This document shows positions 54,329-63,722 of a DNA stretch of 64,000 nucleotides, piece by piece. Origin of the DNA: Anthropogastromicrobium aceti (GTDB lineage Bacteria > Bacillota > Clostridia > Lachnospirales > Lachnospiraceae); NCBI RefSeq assembly GCF_025567095.1, contig NZ_JAOQJH010000016.1, one strand, 5' to 3'. The position numbers were made by a program, and so were the translations under genes. Position 1 is the first letter of the stretch, and every line of letters starts with the position of its first letter. Under the pieces are notes generated by a model, which saw only the letters and a list, made by a program, of their open reading frames with translations, ran no database searches and was not told the DNA's origin.

Positions 54329-54889
54329 TTATACATTTTCTTTTTTCCCCAATATGGAAAGTACCATTTGGGCTGTCTCTATCATATTTACCCCGTTTGC
54401 CATACTGCTTTTTTGCAGATAACGATGTGCTTCTTCCTCTGTCATGCCCTTTTTCTTCATCAAAAGATCCTTTGCAAGCATAATCTGCTGCTTATCAAGC
54501 ACATTTCGCTGTTTTGGCTGCTGACGTGCTTTTTTCTTTCGCAGTTCACTTTCTTCTACAGCCGCATCAACACTTGCAAGCAGCTCATGCACCTTAAGCG
54601 GCATAGCTACGCATCTAATCCTTTTATCATCTACCTCACTTGTAAACCGCCTTGAAGCAAGAAGCAGCATATCAAACTGTTCCGACAAATCTTCCCTAAG
54701 CTGACTATAGATCATATCGGTCAATCGGTATCCGCACACAACTACTCCATTATGCAGATCATCGGCATATTGAAGTGTCTGAGCACCCGAGGTACAGACA
54801 GCAACAACGGGGAATCCATTTTTTACTAAAATATTTCGGATACTTTTTGCATCCTCCGGCTTGGGAAATGCCACTATCACATTTGTCAC
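54329..54889 (-). CDS. ANTAR-domain RNA-binding response regulator
   Basis: 186 residues from a GTG at 54889 behind GGGGGA. A receiver-like domain (about 1-115) lacking the typical acidic pocket, followed by an ANTAR domain (about 120-180; [25 protein letters not shown]). ANTAR proteins bind paired hairpins in leaders and prevent transcription termination. Its location after glnA suggests control of nitrogen genes. Confidence 0.9.
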   Translation of the reverse strand: MTNVIVAFPKPEDAKSIRNILVKNGFPVVAVCTSGAQTLQYADDLHNGVVVCGYRLTDMIYSQLREDLSEQFDMLLLASRRFTSEVDDKRIRCVAMPLKVHELLASVDAAVEESELRKKKARQQPKQRNVLDKQQIMLAKDLLMKKKGMTEEEAHRYLQKSSMANGVNMIETAQMVLSILGKKENV

Positions 54890-54955
54890 TGAGATTCCCC
54901 CTTTTACACATAACATTTTCGTGCTGCAGTATCTGTTACATCAAAATATTTACAC

Positions 54956-56290
54956 TTAATACTTGTTTAGATACTGCCCGGTTTCCCAATCAGTTACATA
55001 AGCCTGATACTGACTTACCTCTCGCCTTTTTGCACGAACATATTTGCCGGAAATATACTCGCCAAGCGTCTTCATAACAAGAGAATCCTTTTCCATTTCC
55101 TCCACTGCTTCTGACAAACTCTTTGGCAGACGCTTTAAATTCAGCTTCTCACACTCTTCTTCACTGAGGCGATAAATATTTAATTCTGTTGCTGCCTGCG
55201 GCATTAAGCCCTTTTTAATTCCTTCAAGACCTGCTGCAATGATACCAGCAAATGCCAGATAAGAATTTACACAAGGATCAGGATTTCTAAGCTCAATATG
55301 CATATCCTTTGCAGATGTTCTTGGAACGCTGATTAATGGTGAACGATTGCCTGATGACCATACAATGTAGGCCGGTGCTTCATTTCCAGGAACAATGCGC
55401 TTATAGGAGTTTACAAGCGGATTTGTTACTGCTGTCAATCCTCTTACATGTGCCATGATACCTGCCATAAAATGATAGCCAAGCTCACTAAGTCCATATG
55501 AATCAGCTGGATCAGACAAGATATTATTGCCTTCTAAATCCATAAGCGTCATCTTAAGATGCATGCCGCAGCCATCTGAGTCATTCATCGGCTTTGGCAT
55601 AAATGTTGCATGCAGTCCATGACGGCTGGCAATAGTTTTGCATGTCATGCGAAATGTCACTATATTATCAGCTGCTGCAAGCGCATTCACTGGCTGCAAA
55701 TCAATCTCATGCTGATAAGGGGAATGCTCATGATATGAACTTCTGACATCAATTCCCATATCCTCAAGCGCAAGAATAATATCTCTTCTGACATTCTCAC
55801 CTGTATCAAGCGGTGCAACATCAAAATAAGATCCATGTCCCTGCGTCTGCAGCATCACCTCTCCGTCTGTATCATATGGAAACAGACAAAATTCACATTC
55901 TGGGGCAATATAAGGATAAATTCCCATCTTGGCTGCCTCACGGATAACCCGCTTTAATATATAACGGCTATCCCCCTCAAATGGCGTTCCATCACACTTA
56001 TGGATATCACAGATCAGACGGGCAACCTTGCCTGTCTGAGGTCTCCATGGAAAGATCTCAAACGAATCTAAATCTGGATACAAGTACATGTCATCCTCTT
56101 CGATTCGCACAAATCCGTCAATGCCAGAGCCATCAAATGAACATTCATTATTAAGTGCCTGCTCTAGCTGTCCTGCTGTAACTGCAATATTCTTTACGGT
56201 TCCAAACACATCTGTAAACTGCAGACGTATAAATCCAACGTCCTCCTCATCTACCATGCGTAAAATATCTTCCTTTGAATATTTCGACAT
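54956..56290 (-). CDS. glnA: Glutamine synthetase, type I
   Basis: 444 residues, size of Bacillus-type GlnA. Motifs: FDGSGIDGFVRIEEDDMYLYPD, ATFMPKPMNDSDGCGMH and NSYKRIVPGNEAPAYIVWSSGNRSPLI. Ammonia assimilation into glutamine. Its leader has adjacent hairpins that may be ANTAR targets. Confidence 0.95.
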   Translation of the reverse strand: MSKYSKEDILRMVDEEDVGFIRLQFTDVFGTVKNIAVTAGQLEQALNNECSFDGSGIDGFVRIEEDDMYLYPDLDSFEIFPWRPQTGKVARLICDIHKCDGTPFEGDSRYILKRVIREAAKMGIYPYIAPECEFCLFPYDTDGEVMLQTQGHGSYFDVAPLDTGENVRRDIILALEDMGIDVRSSYHEHSPYQHEIDLQPVNALAAADNIVTFRMTCKTIASRHGLHATFMPKPMNDSDGCGMHLKMTLMDLEGNNILSDPADSYGLSELGYHFMAGIMAHVRGLTAVTNPLVNSYKRIVPGNEAPAYIVWSSGNRSPLISVPRTSAKDMHIELRNPDPCVNSYLAFAGIIAAGLEGIKKGLMPQAATELNIYRLSEEECEKLNLKRLPKSLSEAVEEMEKDSLVMKTLGEYISGKYVRAKRREVSQYQAYVTDWETGQYLNKY

Positions 56291-56356
56291 ACTGATGTTT
56301 CCTTTCCAACTGATTACTCTGCTATCTGGTGGCTAACTCATGTTTTAGTTTACTAA

Positions 56357-56394
56357 CCCACTATTTTGACAGTGGGGGCAAACTTGTTGCCCCC
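56357..56394 (-). promoter_or_regulatory. Overlapping hairpins in the glnA leader
   Basis: Minus strand: GGGGGCA/TGCCCCC (56374-56394) and CCCACT/AGTGGG (56357-56376). The stems share CCC, so they are alternative or adjacent. This could be an ANTAR or attenuation element, but there is no clear U tract. Confidence 0.4.
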
Positions 56395-56460
56395 GTTGGC
56401 ATGATACTATAGTAACACATCTTTACTGTATCTTCTATATCTTTTTTTTCACAATTAAAG

Positions 56461-56601
56461 TAACTATTCAGAACCCCATTCGCAAAATCGCATCTTTGAT
56501 GCTTCTATTTTGCTCATGTGGTTACCTCGCCATATAAAATTGCTATTCTGTCTGAATGTAAGCATTCACAGAAAGCAATTTTGCATGGCTCTGAATAGTT
56601 A
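56461..56601. repeat. MITE-like element, copy 2
   Basis: 141 bp with 15-bp inverted ends (TAACTATTCAGAACC / GGCTCTGAATAGTTA, one mismatch) and internal palindromes. It shares TAACTATTCAGAGCCATGC and ATATGGCGAG with copy 1 in inverted orientation. It starts 4 bp after the proS stop codon. Confidence 0.7.
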
Positions 56602-56605
56602 CAAA

Positions 56606-58042
56606 TTAATATGCTTTGCCCCATACAACCATTTTCTTTGCTTTCTTTCCGCAGCATACACATACGTCAGAAAGCTCTTCCTGCTCAAACGGCATGCAGC
56701 GGCTTGTTGCTGACAGCTCTTCCTTTACCTTATCCTCACATGCGCGGTCACCGCACCACATAGCCTTTACAAAACCTGGCTTATTTGCAAGAATATCCTT
56801 AAACTCTTCATAATTTGTTGCTGTATAGGTGTGAGCATCTCTATGTGCTCTTGCTCTCTCAAGCATTTCCTTTTGCATAGTCTCAAGAATCTCACCTACC
56901 TTCGCTGACAGTTCCTCAAAGCTTACGGTGATCTTTTCTCTTGTGTCACGGCGAACAATTACTGCCTGTCCTGCCTCGATATCCTTCGGACCTACCTCGA
57001 TACGAACCGGAATACCACGCATCTCTGCCTCTGCAAATTTAAAGCCTGGTCCCTTATCAGAATCATCAATAGTTGTTCTGAAGTTCTTTGCTAACTCTTC
57101 CTTAAGTGCATATGCCTTATCCATAACACCTTCCTTATGAGCTGCAATCGGAATAACTGTTACCTGAGTCGGAGCAATTCTTGGCGGAAGAACAAGACCG
57201 CTGTCATCTCCGTGAACCATGATTAACGCACCGATGATACGTGTTGTCATACCCCATGAAGTCTGGTAAACATGCTTAATCTTATTATCCTTATCTGCAA
57301 AGGTTACATCAAATGCCTTTGCAAAGCCGTCTCCAAAGTTATGGCTTGTTCCAGACTGTAAAGCCTTTCCATCATGCATAAGAGCCTCGATGGTATAAGT
57401 AGATACAGCACCTGCAAACTTCTCCTTATCAGTCTTAACACCCTTAAGAACAGGAATAGCCAGTATTTCCTCACAGAAATCAGCGTAAACATTTAACATC
57501 TGGATTGTTCTTTCCTCAGCCTCCTCTGCAGTTGCATGAGCAGTATGACCCTCCTGCCATAAGAACTCTCTTGTTCTTAAAAATGGACGAGTCTCCTTCT
57601 CCCAACGAACAACTGAACACCACTGATTATATACACGCGGCAGATCACGATAAGAATGAATGTCTCTGGAATAAAAATCACAGAATAATGTCTCAGAAGT
57701 TGGACGTACACACATACGCTCTGGCAGCTCTGTCAGTCCACCGTGAGTAACCCAAGCTACCTCTGGTGCAAAGCCTTCTACATGATCCTTTTCCTTGTCA
57801 AGAAGACTCTCCGGAATAAACATTGGCATTGCCACGTTCTGTACACCAGTTGCCTTAAAACGTCTGTCAAGTTCATGCTGGATATTCTCCCAGATTGCAT
57901 AACCATATGGCTTGATTGCCATAAATCCCTTTACGCTTGTATAATCACACAGCTCAGCTTTCTTTACAACGTCTGTATACCACTGTGCAAAATCTTCATT
58001 CATTGAAGTGATTGCTTCTACTAATTTCTTTTCCTTTGCCAT
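56606..58042 (-). CDS. proS: Prolyl-tRNA synthetase, archaeal/eukaryal type
   Basis: 478 residues of class II synthetase without the bacterial INS editing insertion. Motif 2 in [24 protein letters not shown], motif 3 [18 protein letters not shown] and a C-terminal zinc-binding part ending in YVVCGKKAK-like sequence. Start at 58042 with GGAGG. Expression is controlled by the T-box upstream. Confidence 0.95.
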   Translation of the reverse strand: MAKEKKLVEAITSMNEDFAQWYTDVVKKAELCDYTSVKGFMAIKPYGYAIWENIQHELDRRFKATGVQNVAMPMFIPESLLDKEKDHVEGFAPEVAWVTHGGLTELPERMCVRPTSETLFCDFYSRDIHSYRDLPRVYNQWCSVVRWEKETRPFLRTREFLWQEGHTAHATAEEAEERTIQMLNVYADFCEEILAIPVLKGVKTDKEKFAGAVSTYTIEALMHDGKALQSGTSHNFGDGFAKAFDVTFADKDNKIKHVYQTSWGMTTRIIGALIMVHGDDSGLVLPPRIAPTQVTVIPIAAHKEGVMDKAYALKEELAKNFRTTIDDSDKGPGFKFAEAEMRGIPVRIEVGPKDIEAGQAVIVRRDTREKITVSFEELSAKVGEILETMQKEMLERARAHRDAHTYTATNYEEFKDILANKPGFVKAMWCGDRACEDKVKEELSATSRCMPFEQEELSDVCVCCGKKAKKMVVWGKAY

Positions 58043-58078
58043 GTTAACCTCCATTTTTGATTCGGGTGGATAATAGGA

Positions 58079-58330
58079 AAGTCCCCTGTCAGCAATTTTT
58101 ACTGACAAGGGACCAAATCATTCTTTGCTTCGGCGGTACCACCCTTATTAAAACCATGCGGTTTTCTCTTTTTTATGCCTGTAACGCTTGACTGCGTCCA
58201 GTTTCCTGGAATGCTCCAAAGTAGGTTCGTTCCCGCGCATTTGTATGCTCTCACCAACCGCATACTCTCTGTGAAACCGCCTGAAAGTACTATTCTTCTT
58301 CATTGCACCATGCAGATTTATAATCTGAAT
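58079..58330 (-). promoter_or_regulatory. T-box riboswitch upstream of proS
   Basis: The invariant T-box motif AGGGTGGTACCGCC lies at 58132-58146, followed by GTCCCTTGTCAG/CTGACAGGGGAC as competing terminator stem (58081-58113). A stem I with AG-bulge and GA motif precedes it. A CCT (Pro) triplet is seen at 58223-58225 in the specifier region, which fits proS, but the specifier was placed by eye. Uncharged tRNA-Pro would stabilise the antiterminator. Confidence 0.9.
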
Positions 58331-58336
58331 GGTTCT

Positions 58337-58365
58337 ATCTTACAAAACAAAATTTGATTTGTCAA
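58337..58365 (-). promoter_or_regulatory. Promoter of the T-box/proS unit
   Basis: Minus strand: TTGACA (58360-58365), 17-nt spacer, TAAGAT (58337-58342). It lies just after the lysC stop. Confidence 0.8.
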
Positions 58366-58370
58366 CCAAT

Positions 58371-59690
58371 TTAGAGCTGAGAAACTACAAAAATATCATA
58401 AATTGCTTTGATTGCTGTCTCAAACTCGGAATTTTTTACACCAACGATGATGTTGATCTCGCTAGAACCCTGATCAATCATCTTTACATTTACCTTTGCA
58501 TGAGCTAATGCTGAGAAGATGCGTCCTGCTGTTCCTCTTGCCTCTCTCATACCACGTCCTACAATTGCAATAAGAGCGATATCCGGTTCAAGGTCAAGCA
58601 CATCCGGGTGAACCAGATGCTTGATTTCTGTCAATACCTTCTGCTCTTTTTCCTCAAACTCGCTCTGATGTACAATAACAGTCATGGTATCAACACCACT
58701 TGGCATATGCTCGAAGGAAATACCATATTTTTCAAAAGCTTCCAGTACCTTTCTTCCAAAGCCAATCTCTGCATTCATCATATCCTTCTCGATATTGATT
58801 GCTACAAAGTCCTTCTTTCCTGCAATACCAGTAATTGTATACTTCGGCACATGACATGTCTTTTCCACAATCATGGTTCCCTTGTCTTCCGGTGAATTTG
58901 TATTTTTGATATTGATCGGAATACCAGCCTGACGTACTGGGAAGATTGCATCCTCATGAAGAACGGAAGCTCCCATGTAAGAAAGCTCACGAAGCTCCTT
59001 ATAAGTGATTGTTGTAATTGGCTCTGGATTTCTAATGATACGCGGATCTGCGATCATACATCCTGAAACATCAGTCCAGTTCTCATACAAATTAGCATTT
59101 ACGGCTCTTGCAACGATAGAACCGGTAATATCAGAACCGCCTCTTGAGAATGTTCTAATGGTGCCATCCTCCTCTGCGCCAAAAAATCCTGGAATTACAG
59201 CACGCTCTACTCTCTCAAGGCGCTTAGACATGATCTTGTTTGTAACAGCTGCATTAAAGGAACCATCATGATTAAAACGAATAACCTCTGCTGCATCAAC
59301 AAACTCATATCCAAGATAGTTTGCCATAATAATACCATTTAAGTACTCGCCACGGGAGGCTGCGTATTCCTTTCCAGCTTTTGCTGCAAACTTTGACGCA
59401 ATCTCCTCAAACTGCGTGTCAAGTGAAAGGGTTAGTCCAAGACCGTTAATGATCTCATTGTATCTTGCCTGAATTTTAGCAAGCTTATCAGAAAAATCTT
59501 CGTCCTGCTCTGCAGCTGCATAACATGTATAAAGCATATCGGTTACTTTAGTGTCACCAGAAAAACGCTTTCCCGGTGCAGATGGAACCACATAACGTCT
59601 GTCGGTGTCGCTGCAAATGATGTCTTTTACCTTTGTGAACTGTTCTGCGCTGGCCAGAGAGCTTCCGCCAAACTTTACAACCTTCTTCAT
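58371..59690 (-). CDS. lysC: Aspartate kinase
   Basis: 439 residues. N-terminal KFGGSSLASAEQF, RGEYLNGIIMANYLG and GFFGAEEDGTIRTFSRGGSD in the kinase domain, and two ACT domains at the C-terminus (about 300-439), which imply feedback control by lysine and/or threonine. First step of the aspartate family. 44 nt after rluA, so probably on the metK transcript. Confidence 0.94.
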   Translation of the reverse strand: MKKVVKFGGSSLASAEQFTKVKDIICSDTDRRYVVPSAPGKRFSGDTKVTDMLYTCYAAAEQDEDFSDKLAKIQARYNEIINGLGLTLSLDTQFEEIASKFAAKAGKEYAASRGEYLNGIIMANYLGYEFVDAAEVIRFNHDGSFNAAVTNKIMSKRLERVERAVIPGFFGAEEDGTIRTFSRGGSDITGSIVARAVNANLYENWTDVSGCMIADPRIIRNPEPITTITYKELRELSYMGASVLHEDAIFPVRQAGIPINIKNTNSPEDKGTMIVEKTCHVPKYTITGIAGKKDFVAINIEKDMMNAEIGFGRKVLEAFEKYGISFEHMPSGVDTMTVIVHQSEFEEKEQKVLTEIKHLVHPDVLDLEPDIALIAIVGRGMREARGTAGRIFSALAHAKVNVKMIDQGSSEINIIVGVKNSEFETAIKAIYDIFVVSQL

Positions 59691-59734
59691 AATCGTATCT
59701 CCTCAACAATTAGTCTGACCGCAGTTATGTCTGA

Positions 59735-60478
59735 TCACCTTCCATTAACTGCTGTTATATTGGTATCATCATTCCAGGAAAATGTCAAGTATTTTCCTGT
59801 TATCGGATGTCGAAATGACAATTGTGCTGCACATAAAGCGATTGCACCGCGTGGTCCATGCACCTTTGCACCGCCATAACGCACATCTGCTGCAATAGGC
59901 ATACCCGCATGAGAAAGCTGTGCACGAATCTGGTGATGACGCCCCGTCTCAAGCACAATAGACAAAAAATGCCACCCACCCTCTGGTGAGGGACTGCTTG
60001 CATATGGCAATAATATCTCACCTGATTTCACTTCTTCTCTTGCAATCTCTTTCCATGTTAAAACGGCTTTTTTTGCCAATGGATCTGCCTTACTTGATAC
60101 TGATGTTGTACCTGTTCGCTTATCTGCCGTTAAATAATCCTCCAGCCTGCCCTCACATGCTGGTACTATTCCACTTACGACAGCTTCATATTTTTTTGAA
60201 AAATTTTCTGTCTGCAGCTGTGCACTTAAATCTGCTGCAGCCTTTTTTGTCTTTGCGTAGACCATCACACCGGCTACAGGACGATCTAATCTGTGTACGA
60301 CAGCCAGATATGGGTTATCTGTCTTTGTTTTTGAGGACAAATAACCGCGAAGAAGACTTTCTTGATCCATCGCAAAGCTTTTTCCACGCTGAGATTCCAT
60401 GCCAAAAGGCTTTTTTACTACGAGAAGGTGTTCATCCTCGTACAGAATGAACACCTTCTGATTGCTGTATCCTGCCAT
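59735..60478 (-). CDS. RluA-family pseudouridine synthase
   Basis: 247 residues. Catalytic Asp in the motif VVHRLDRPVAGVMVYAKT; the usual HRLDxxTSG reads HRLDRPVAG here. No S4 domain, so it is a small RluA/RluC-like enzyme. Starts 1 nt after the metK stop. RNA target unknown. Confidence 0.9.
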   Translation of the reverse strand: MAGYSNQKVFILYEDEHLLVVKKPFGMESQRGKSFAMDQESLLRGYLSSKTKTDNPYLAVVHRLDRPVAGVMVYAKTKKAAADLSAQLQTENFSKKYEAVVSGIVPACEGRLEDYLTADKRTGTTSVSSKADPLAKKAVLTWKEIAREEVKSGEILLPYASSPSPEGGWHFLSIVLETGRHHQIRAQLSHAGMPIAADVRYGGAKVHGPRGAIALCAAQLSFRHPITGKYLTFSWNDDTNITAVNGR

Positions 60479-60479
60479 C

Positions 60480-61664
60480 TTATGCCAGATACTTCTTCAG
60501 CACTTCTGCCTTATCAGTCTTCTCCCACGGAAGATCAATATCAGTTCTGCCGAAGTGGCCATATGCTGCTGTCTGAGCGTAGATCGGACGTCTCAGATCA
60601 AGCATCTTGATGATTCCAGCCGGACGAAGATCAAAGTTTTCACGGATAATATCAACGAGCTTTGAATCCTCTACTGCGCCAGTTCCAAATGTATTTACCA
60701 TGATAGATGTCGGATGTGCAACACCGATTGCATAAGAAACCTGAATCTCACAGCGCTGTGCAAGACCTGCTGCTACAATATTCTTTGCAACATAACGTGC
60801 TGCGTATGATGCTGAACGGTCTACCTTTGTGCAGTCCTTTCCTGAGAAAGCACCGCCGCCGTGTCTTGCCATACCGCCATATGTATCAACGATCAGCTTT
60901 CTTCCTGTCAGACCGCTGTCACCCTGTGGTCCGCCGATAACAAAACGACCTGTTGGATTTACGAAAAACTTAGTCTTCTCATCTATCAACTCTGCTGGAA
61001 TTACCTCGTCAAATACATACTTTTTGATATCCTCACGGATCTGCTCCTGTGTTACATCCGGATCATGCTGAGTAGAAAGAACAACAGCATCAAGACGTAC
61101 CGGCTTATCATTCTCATCATACTCAACAGTAACCTGAGTCTTGCCGTCTGGTCTTAAATAAGACAATGTTCCATTCTTACGAACCTCTGTCAGTCTGCGT
61201 GCCAGCTTATGTGCCAGAGAAATCGGATATGGCATAAGCTCTGGTGTTTCGTTGCTTGCATAACCAAACATCATACCCTGGTCACCAGCTCCTGTATCCA
61301 AATCGTCCTTATCCTCACCATTTTTTGCCTCAAGAGACTTATCAACACCCATTGCGATATCAGTAGACTGCTCGTCAAGAACTGTCATAACCGCACAGCT
61401 GTCTGCGCTAAAGCCATATTCAGCATCGGTATAACCAATCTTTCTGATAGTATCTCTTGCTACCTTCTGGATATCAACATATGCATTTGTGGTGATCTCA
61501 CCCATAATCATAACAAGACCAGTTGTAGTACATGTTTCGCATGCAACACGGCTCATCGGATCCTGCTCGAGCATTGCGTCTAATACTGCATCAGAGATCT
61601 GATCGCAGACCTTGTCTGGATGTCCTTCTGTTACAGATTCAGATGTAAATAAATAATGTGCCAT
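60480..61664 (-). CDS. metK: S-adenosylmethionine synthetase
   Basis: 394 residues. N-terminal [33 protein letters not shown] and the Mg/ATP motif GGGAFSGKD. Makes SAM from methionine and ATP. The ATG at 61664 after AGAGAGG was chosen; the longer frame runs back through the riboswitch and is not real. First gene of metK-rluA-lysC. Confidence 0.96.
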   Translation of the reverse strand: MAHYLFTSESVTEGHPDKVCDQISDAVLDAMLEQDPMSRVACETCTTTGLVMIMGEITTNAYVDIQKVARDTIRKIGYTDAEYGFSADSCAVMTVLDEQSTDIAMGVDKSLEAKNGEDKDDLDTGAGDQGMMFGYASNETPELMPYPISLAHKLARRLTEVRKNGTLSYLRPDGKTQVTVEYDENDKPVRLDAVVLSTQHDPDVTQEQIREDIKKYVFDEVIPAELIDEKTKFFVNPTGRFVIGGPQGDSGLTGRKLIVDTYGGMARHGGGAFSGKDCTKVDRSASYAARYVAKNIVAAGLAQRCEIQVSYAIGVAHPTSIMVNTFGTGAVEDSKLVDIIRENFDLRPAGIIKMLDLRRPIYAQTAAYGHFGRTDIDLPWEKTDKAEVLKKYLA

Positions 61665-61689
61665 AAATTTTCCTCTCTTTCGTATCTTA

Positions 61690-61746
61690 TATATGCGCAA
61701 TTCACGGATACACATTCGCAAAACTAACGTGACGTGTGAATTGCTT
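61690..61746. repeat. Palindrome between riboswitch and metK
   Basis: GCGCAATTCAC faces GTGTGAATTGCTTGCGC, with the core CATTCGCAAAA that also occurs near 14692 and 56479. Probably an inserted palindromic unit. Confidence 0.5.
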
Positions 61747-61751
61747 GCGCT

Positions 61752-61777
61752 AAAAAAGTCCGCCCTTAAGGGGCGGA
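61752..61777 (-). terminator. SAM riboswitch expression-platform terminator
   Basis: Minus strand: GTCCGCCC-TTAA-GGGCGGAC followed by TTTTTT. Confidence 0.92.
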
Positions 61778-61804
61778 CCGACAACATTCTATTTATCCGT
61801 TCAC

Positions 61805-61917
61805 CTCTTATTGTTCGACTGCAGGCAATGCCTGCTCGCTCAGGTTGGCACCTTCCTTTTGCAAGGGGTTGCCGTGACTTCACTGATCCTATGTATCTCC
61901 ATCACTCTGAATAAGGG
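61805..61917 (-). promoter_or_regulatory. SAM-I (S-box) riboswitch
   Basis: Minus strand: CTTATTCAGAG at the 5' side, then GGATCAGTGAAGTCACGGCAAC in the core, AAGGTGCCAACCTGAGCGAG and the closing AATAAGAG (61805-61812). It matches the S-box consensus (CUUAUCnAGAG..., GCAACC, AAGGUGCNAAUCC). High SAM favours the terminator at 61752-61777 and lowers metK. Confidence 0.96.
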
Positions 61918-61939
61918 GGTATTCTTTTTTGCAAATGGG

Positions 61940-61968
61940 ATTATAACCCTGTTTGCATCAAAAAGCAA
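61940..61968 (-). promoter_or_regulatory. metK promoter, with palindrome over the -10
   Basis: Minus strand: TTGCTT (61963-61968), 17-nt spacer, TATAAT (61940-61945). The -10 is the centre of GCAAACAGGG...CCCATTTGC (61931-61956). Confidence 0.75.
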
Positions 61969-62009
61969 GTGTTTTTTTTATTTTTTCTTTTTTGTTTATA
62001 AATCAACGA

Positions 62010-63314
62010 TCACCAATTAGTTGTGCCATTTTTCAGGCGGAAACGCTGGATATCCTTCTCTGTCTCCACTTCCTCGATGATACCGCCAAGGCTGGTGAGC
62101 TTTTCTGCAAAATCTTCATAGCCTCTTTTAATGTATACGATGTCCTCAAGCACACTTACACCCTGTGCTGCCAAGCCTGCAATAACAAGCGCTGCACCGG
62201 CACGAAGATCTGGCACTGTAACTGATGTACCTGAAAACTGCTCGATTCCATTTATGATTGCGATGTTGCTCTCCACCTGAATGCTTGCACCCATGCGAAT
62301 AAGCTCATCCACATAGCGGAAACGATTATCAAAAATACTCTCTGTCACAACGCTAGTACCGCGGGCAAGTGCCAGTACAACTGACATCTGCGGCTGCATA
62401 TCTGTCGGGAAACCTGGATATGGCAGTGTATTTACTGATGTTGCATGAAGTCTCTCTTTACAGACAACACGTACAGCATCATCAAACTCAGAAACCTCAC
62501 AGCCTATCTCACGAAGCTTAGAGCTTAAGCAGTCTAAATGCTTTGGAATAACGTTTTTAACAGTTATATCACCTCTTGTAGCTGCTGCAGCCATCATAAA
62601 TGTTCCTGCCTCGATCTGATCAGGAATAACGCTGTACTCAGCTCCATGAAGCTTCTTCACACCTTCAATACGAATCACATCAGTACCGGCACCCTTAATA
62701 TTAGCCCCCATACTGTTCAACATATTCGCAACATCTACAATATGAGGTTCCTTTGCAACATTTTCAAGAACGGTACGTCCCTCTGCCAACGTAGCAGCCA
62801 GCATAACATTAATCGTCGCACCTACTGATACCTTATCGAAATAAATACGCGCACCAACCAACTTTTTAGCGTCAACAATAATCATACCATTGCTGATCTT
62901 TCCAGTCGCACCAAGAGCACGAAATCCTTTTAAATGCTGATCAATCGGACGGCTTCCGATGTTGCATCCACCCGGAAGGGCAACCTCTGCATGGTGATAC
63001 TTTCCTAAAAGTGCACCAAGAAGGTAATATGATGCTCTCATCTTCTTTACATAGCTATTATCTACAACACAGCTTCCAATTGTTTTTCCATTTAATCTGA
63101 CGGTATGGCGTTCATCGCGTACTACTGCCGCACCTGTCTCACTGATTGCCTCCAGAAGGATATTTACATCCTTTACATCCGGAAGGTTTGTAACTGTTAC
63201 AAACTCATCTGCCATGATCGCTGCAGCCAGTATGCCAAGCGCTGCATTTTTGGCACCGCCAATAACAACGTCGCCCACCAACGGATTCCCGCCTTTTATT
63301 ACATATTGTTCCAT
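62010..63314 (-). CDS. murA: UDP-N-acetylglucosamine 1-carboxyvinyltransferase
   Basis: 434 residues. First step of peptidoglycan synthesis. VIGGAKNAALGILAAAI, the active-site Cys loop LPGGCNIGSRPIDQHL (Cys near residue 116) and TDMQPQMSVVLALARG are diagnostic. The leader is about 245 nt from the promoter at 63566. It could be MurA1 or MurA2. Confidence 0.95.
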   Translation of the reverse strand: MEQYVIKGGNPLVGDVVIGGAKNAALGILAAAIMADEFVTVTNLPDVKDVNILLEAISETGAAVVRDERHTVRLNGKTIGSCVVDNSYVKKMRASYYLLGALLGKYHHAEVALPGGCNIGSRPIDQHLKGFRALGATGKISNGMIIVDAKKLVGARIYFDKVSVGATINVMLAATLAEGRTVLENVAKEPHIVDVANMLNSMGANIKGAGTDVIRIEGVKKLHGAEYSVIPDQIEAGTFMMAAAATRGDITVKNVIPKHLDCLSSKLREIGCEVSEFDDAVRVVCKERLHATSVNTLPYPGFPTDMQPQMSVVLALARGTSVVTESIFDNRFRYVDELIRMGASIQVESNIAIINGIEQFSGTSVTVPDLRAGAALVIAGLAAQGVSVLEDIVYIKRGYEDFAEKLTSLGGIIEEVETEKDIQRFRLKNGTTNW

Positions 63315-63722
63315 ATATTCCTATCTCCCGTTCCAATCATTAATCGGTATATTTGGAGTCTGACAGGCTGAAAATACCGGCATGGAGCTAAAACCTCATG
63401 GCAGACATTAAATTAACATTGTCTGTTCTGCCACTTGGTTTTATTGGCAATTCAGCTTATCTTTGTCTTTGATTTTTAGTTACATTTATTTTAAGCTATA
63501 AGCGTTTCGTGCATTATGACGAATTAAACCTGATTATGACTTGCCTATTTTATCAAGTCTGTTTCATTATAACATACTTTTCGCCTTTGTAAACCTCTTC
63601 TAAATAACTTTATGACTTTTATTGCAAAAGGGACATATTCATGTAACAATTTTGTAATATTTTTCTAAAACATGCGTTTGGAATTAGTAACTGACAGCTA
63701 TTGTCACTCGAACTTTTTTTCG
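63315..63722 (-). other. murA leader and promoter region
   Basis: No gene. A promoter is seen (63566-63593). The leader contains stems such as CATGAG/GCTCCATG but no riboswitch that I recognise. Confidence 0.5.
63566..63593 (-). promoter_or_regulatory. murA promoter
   Basis: Minus strand: TTTACA (63588-63593), 16-nt spacer, TATAAT (63566-63571). Confidence 0.75.

Noticed and set aside
61665..61883. N-terminal extension of metK
   Set aside because: It would translate the SAM riboswitch and terminator; the family start MAHYLF at 61664 has its own ribosome-binding site.
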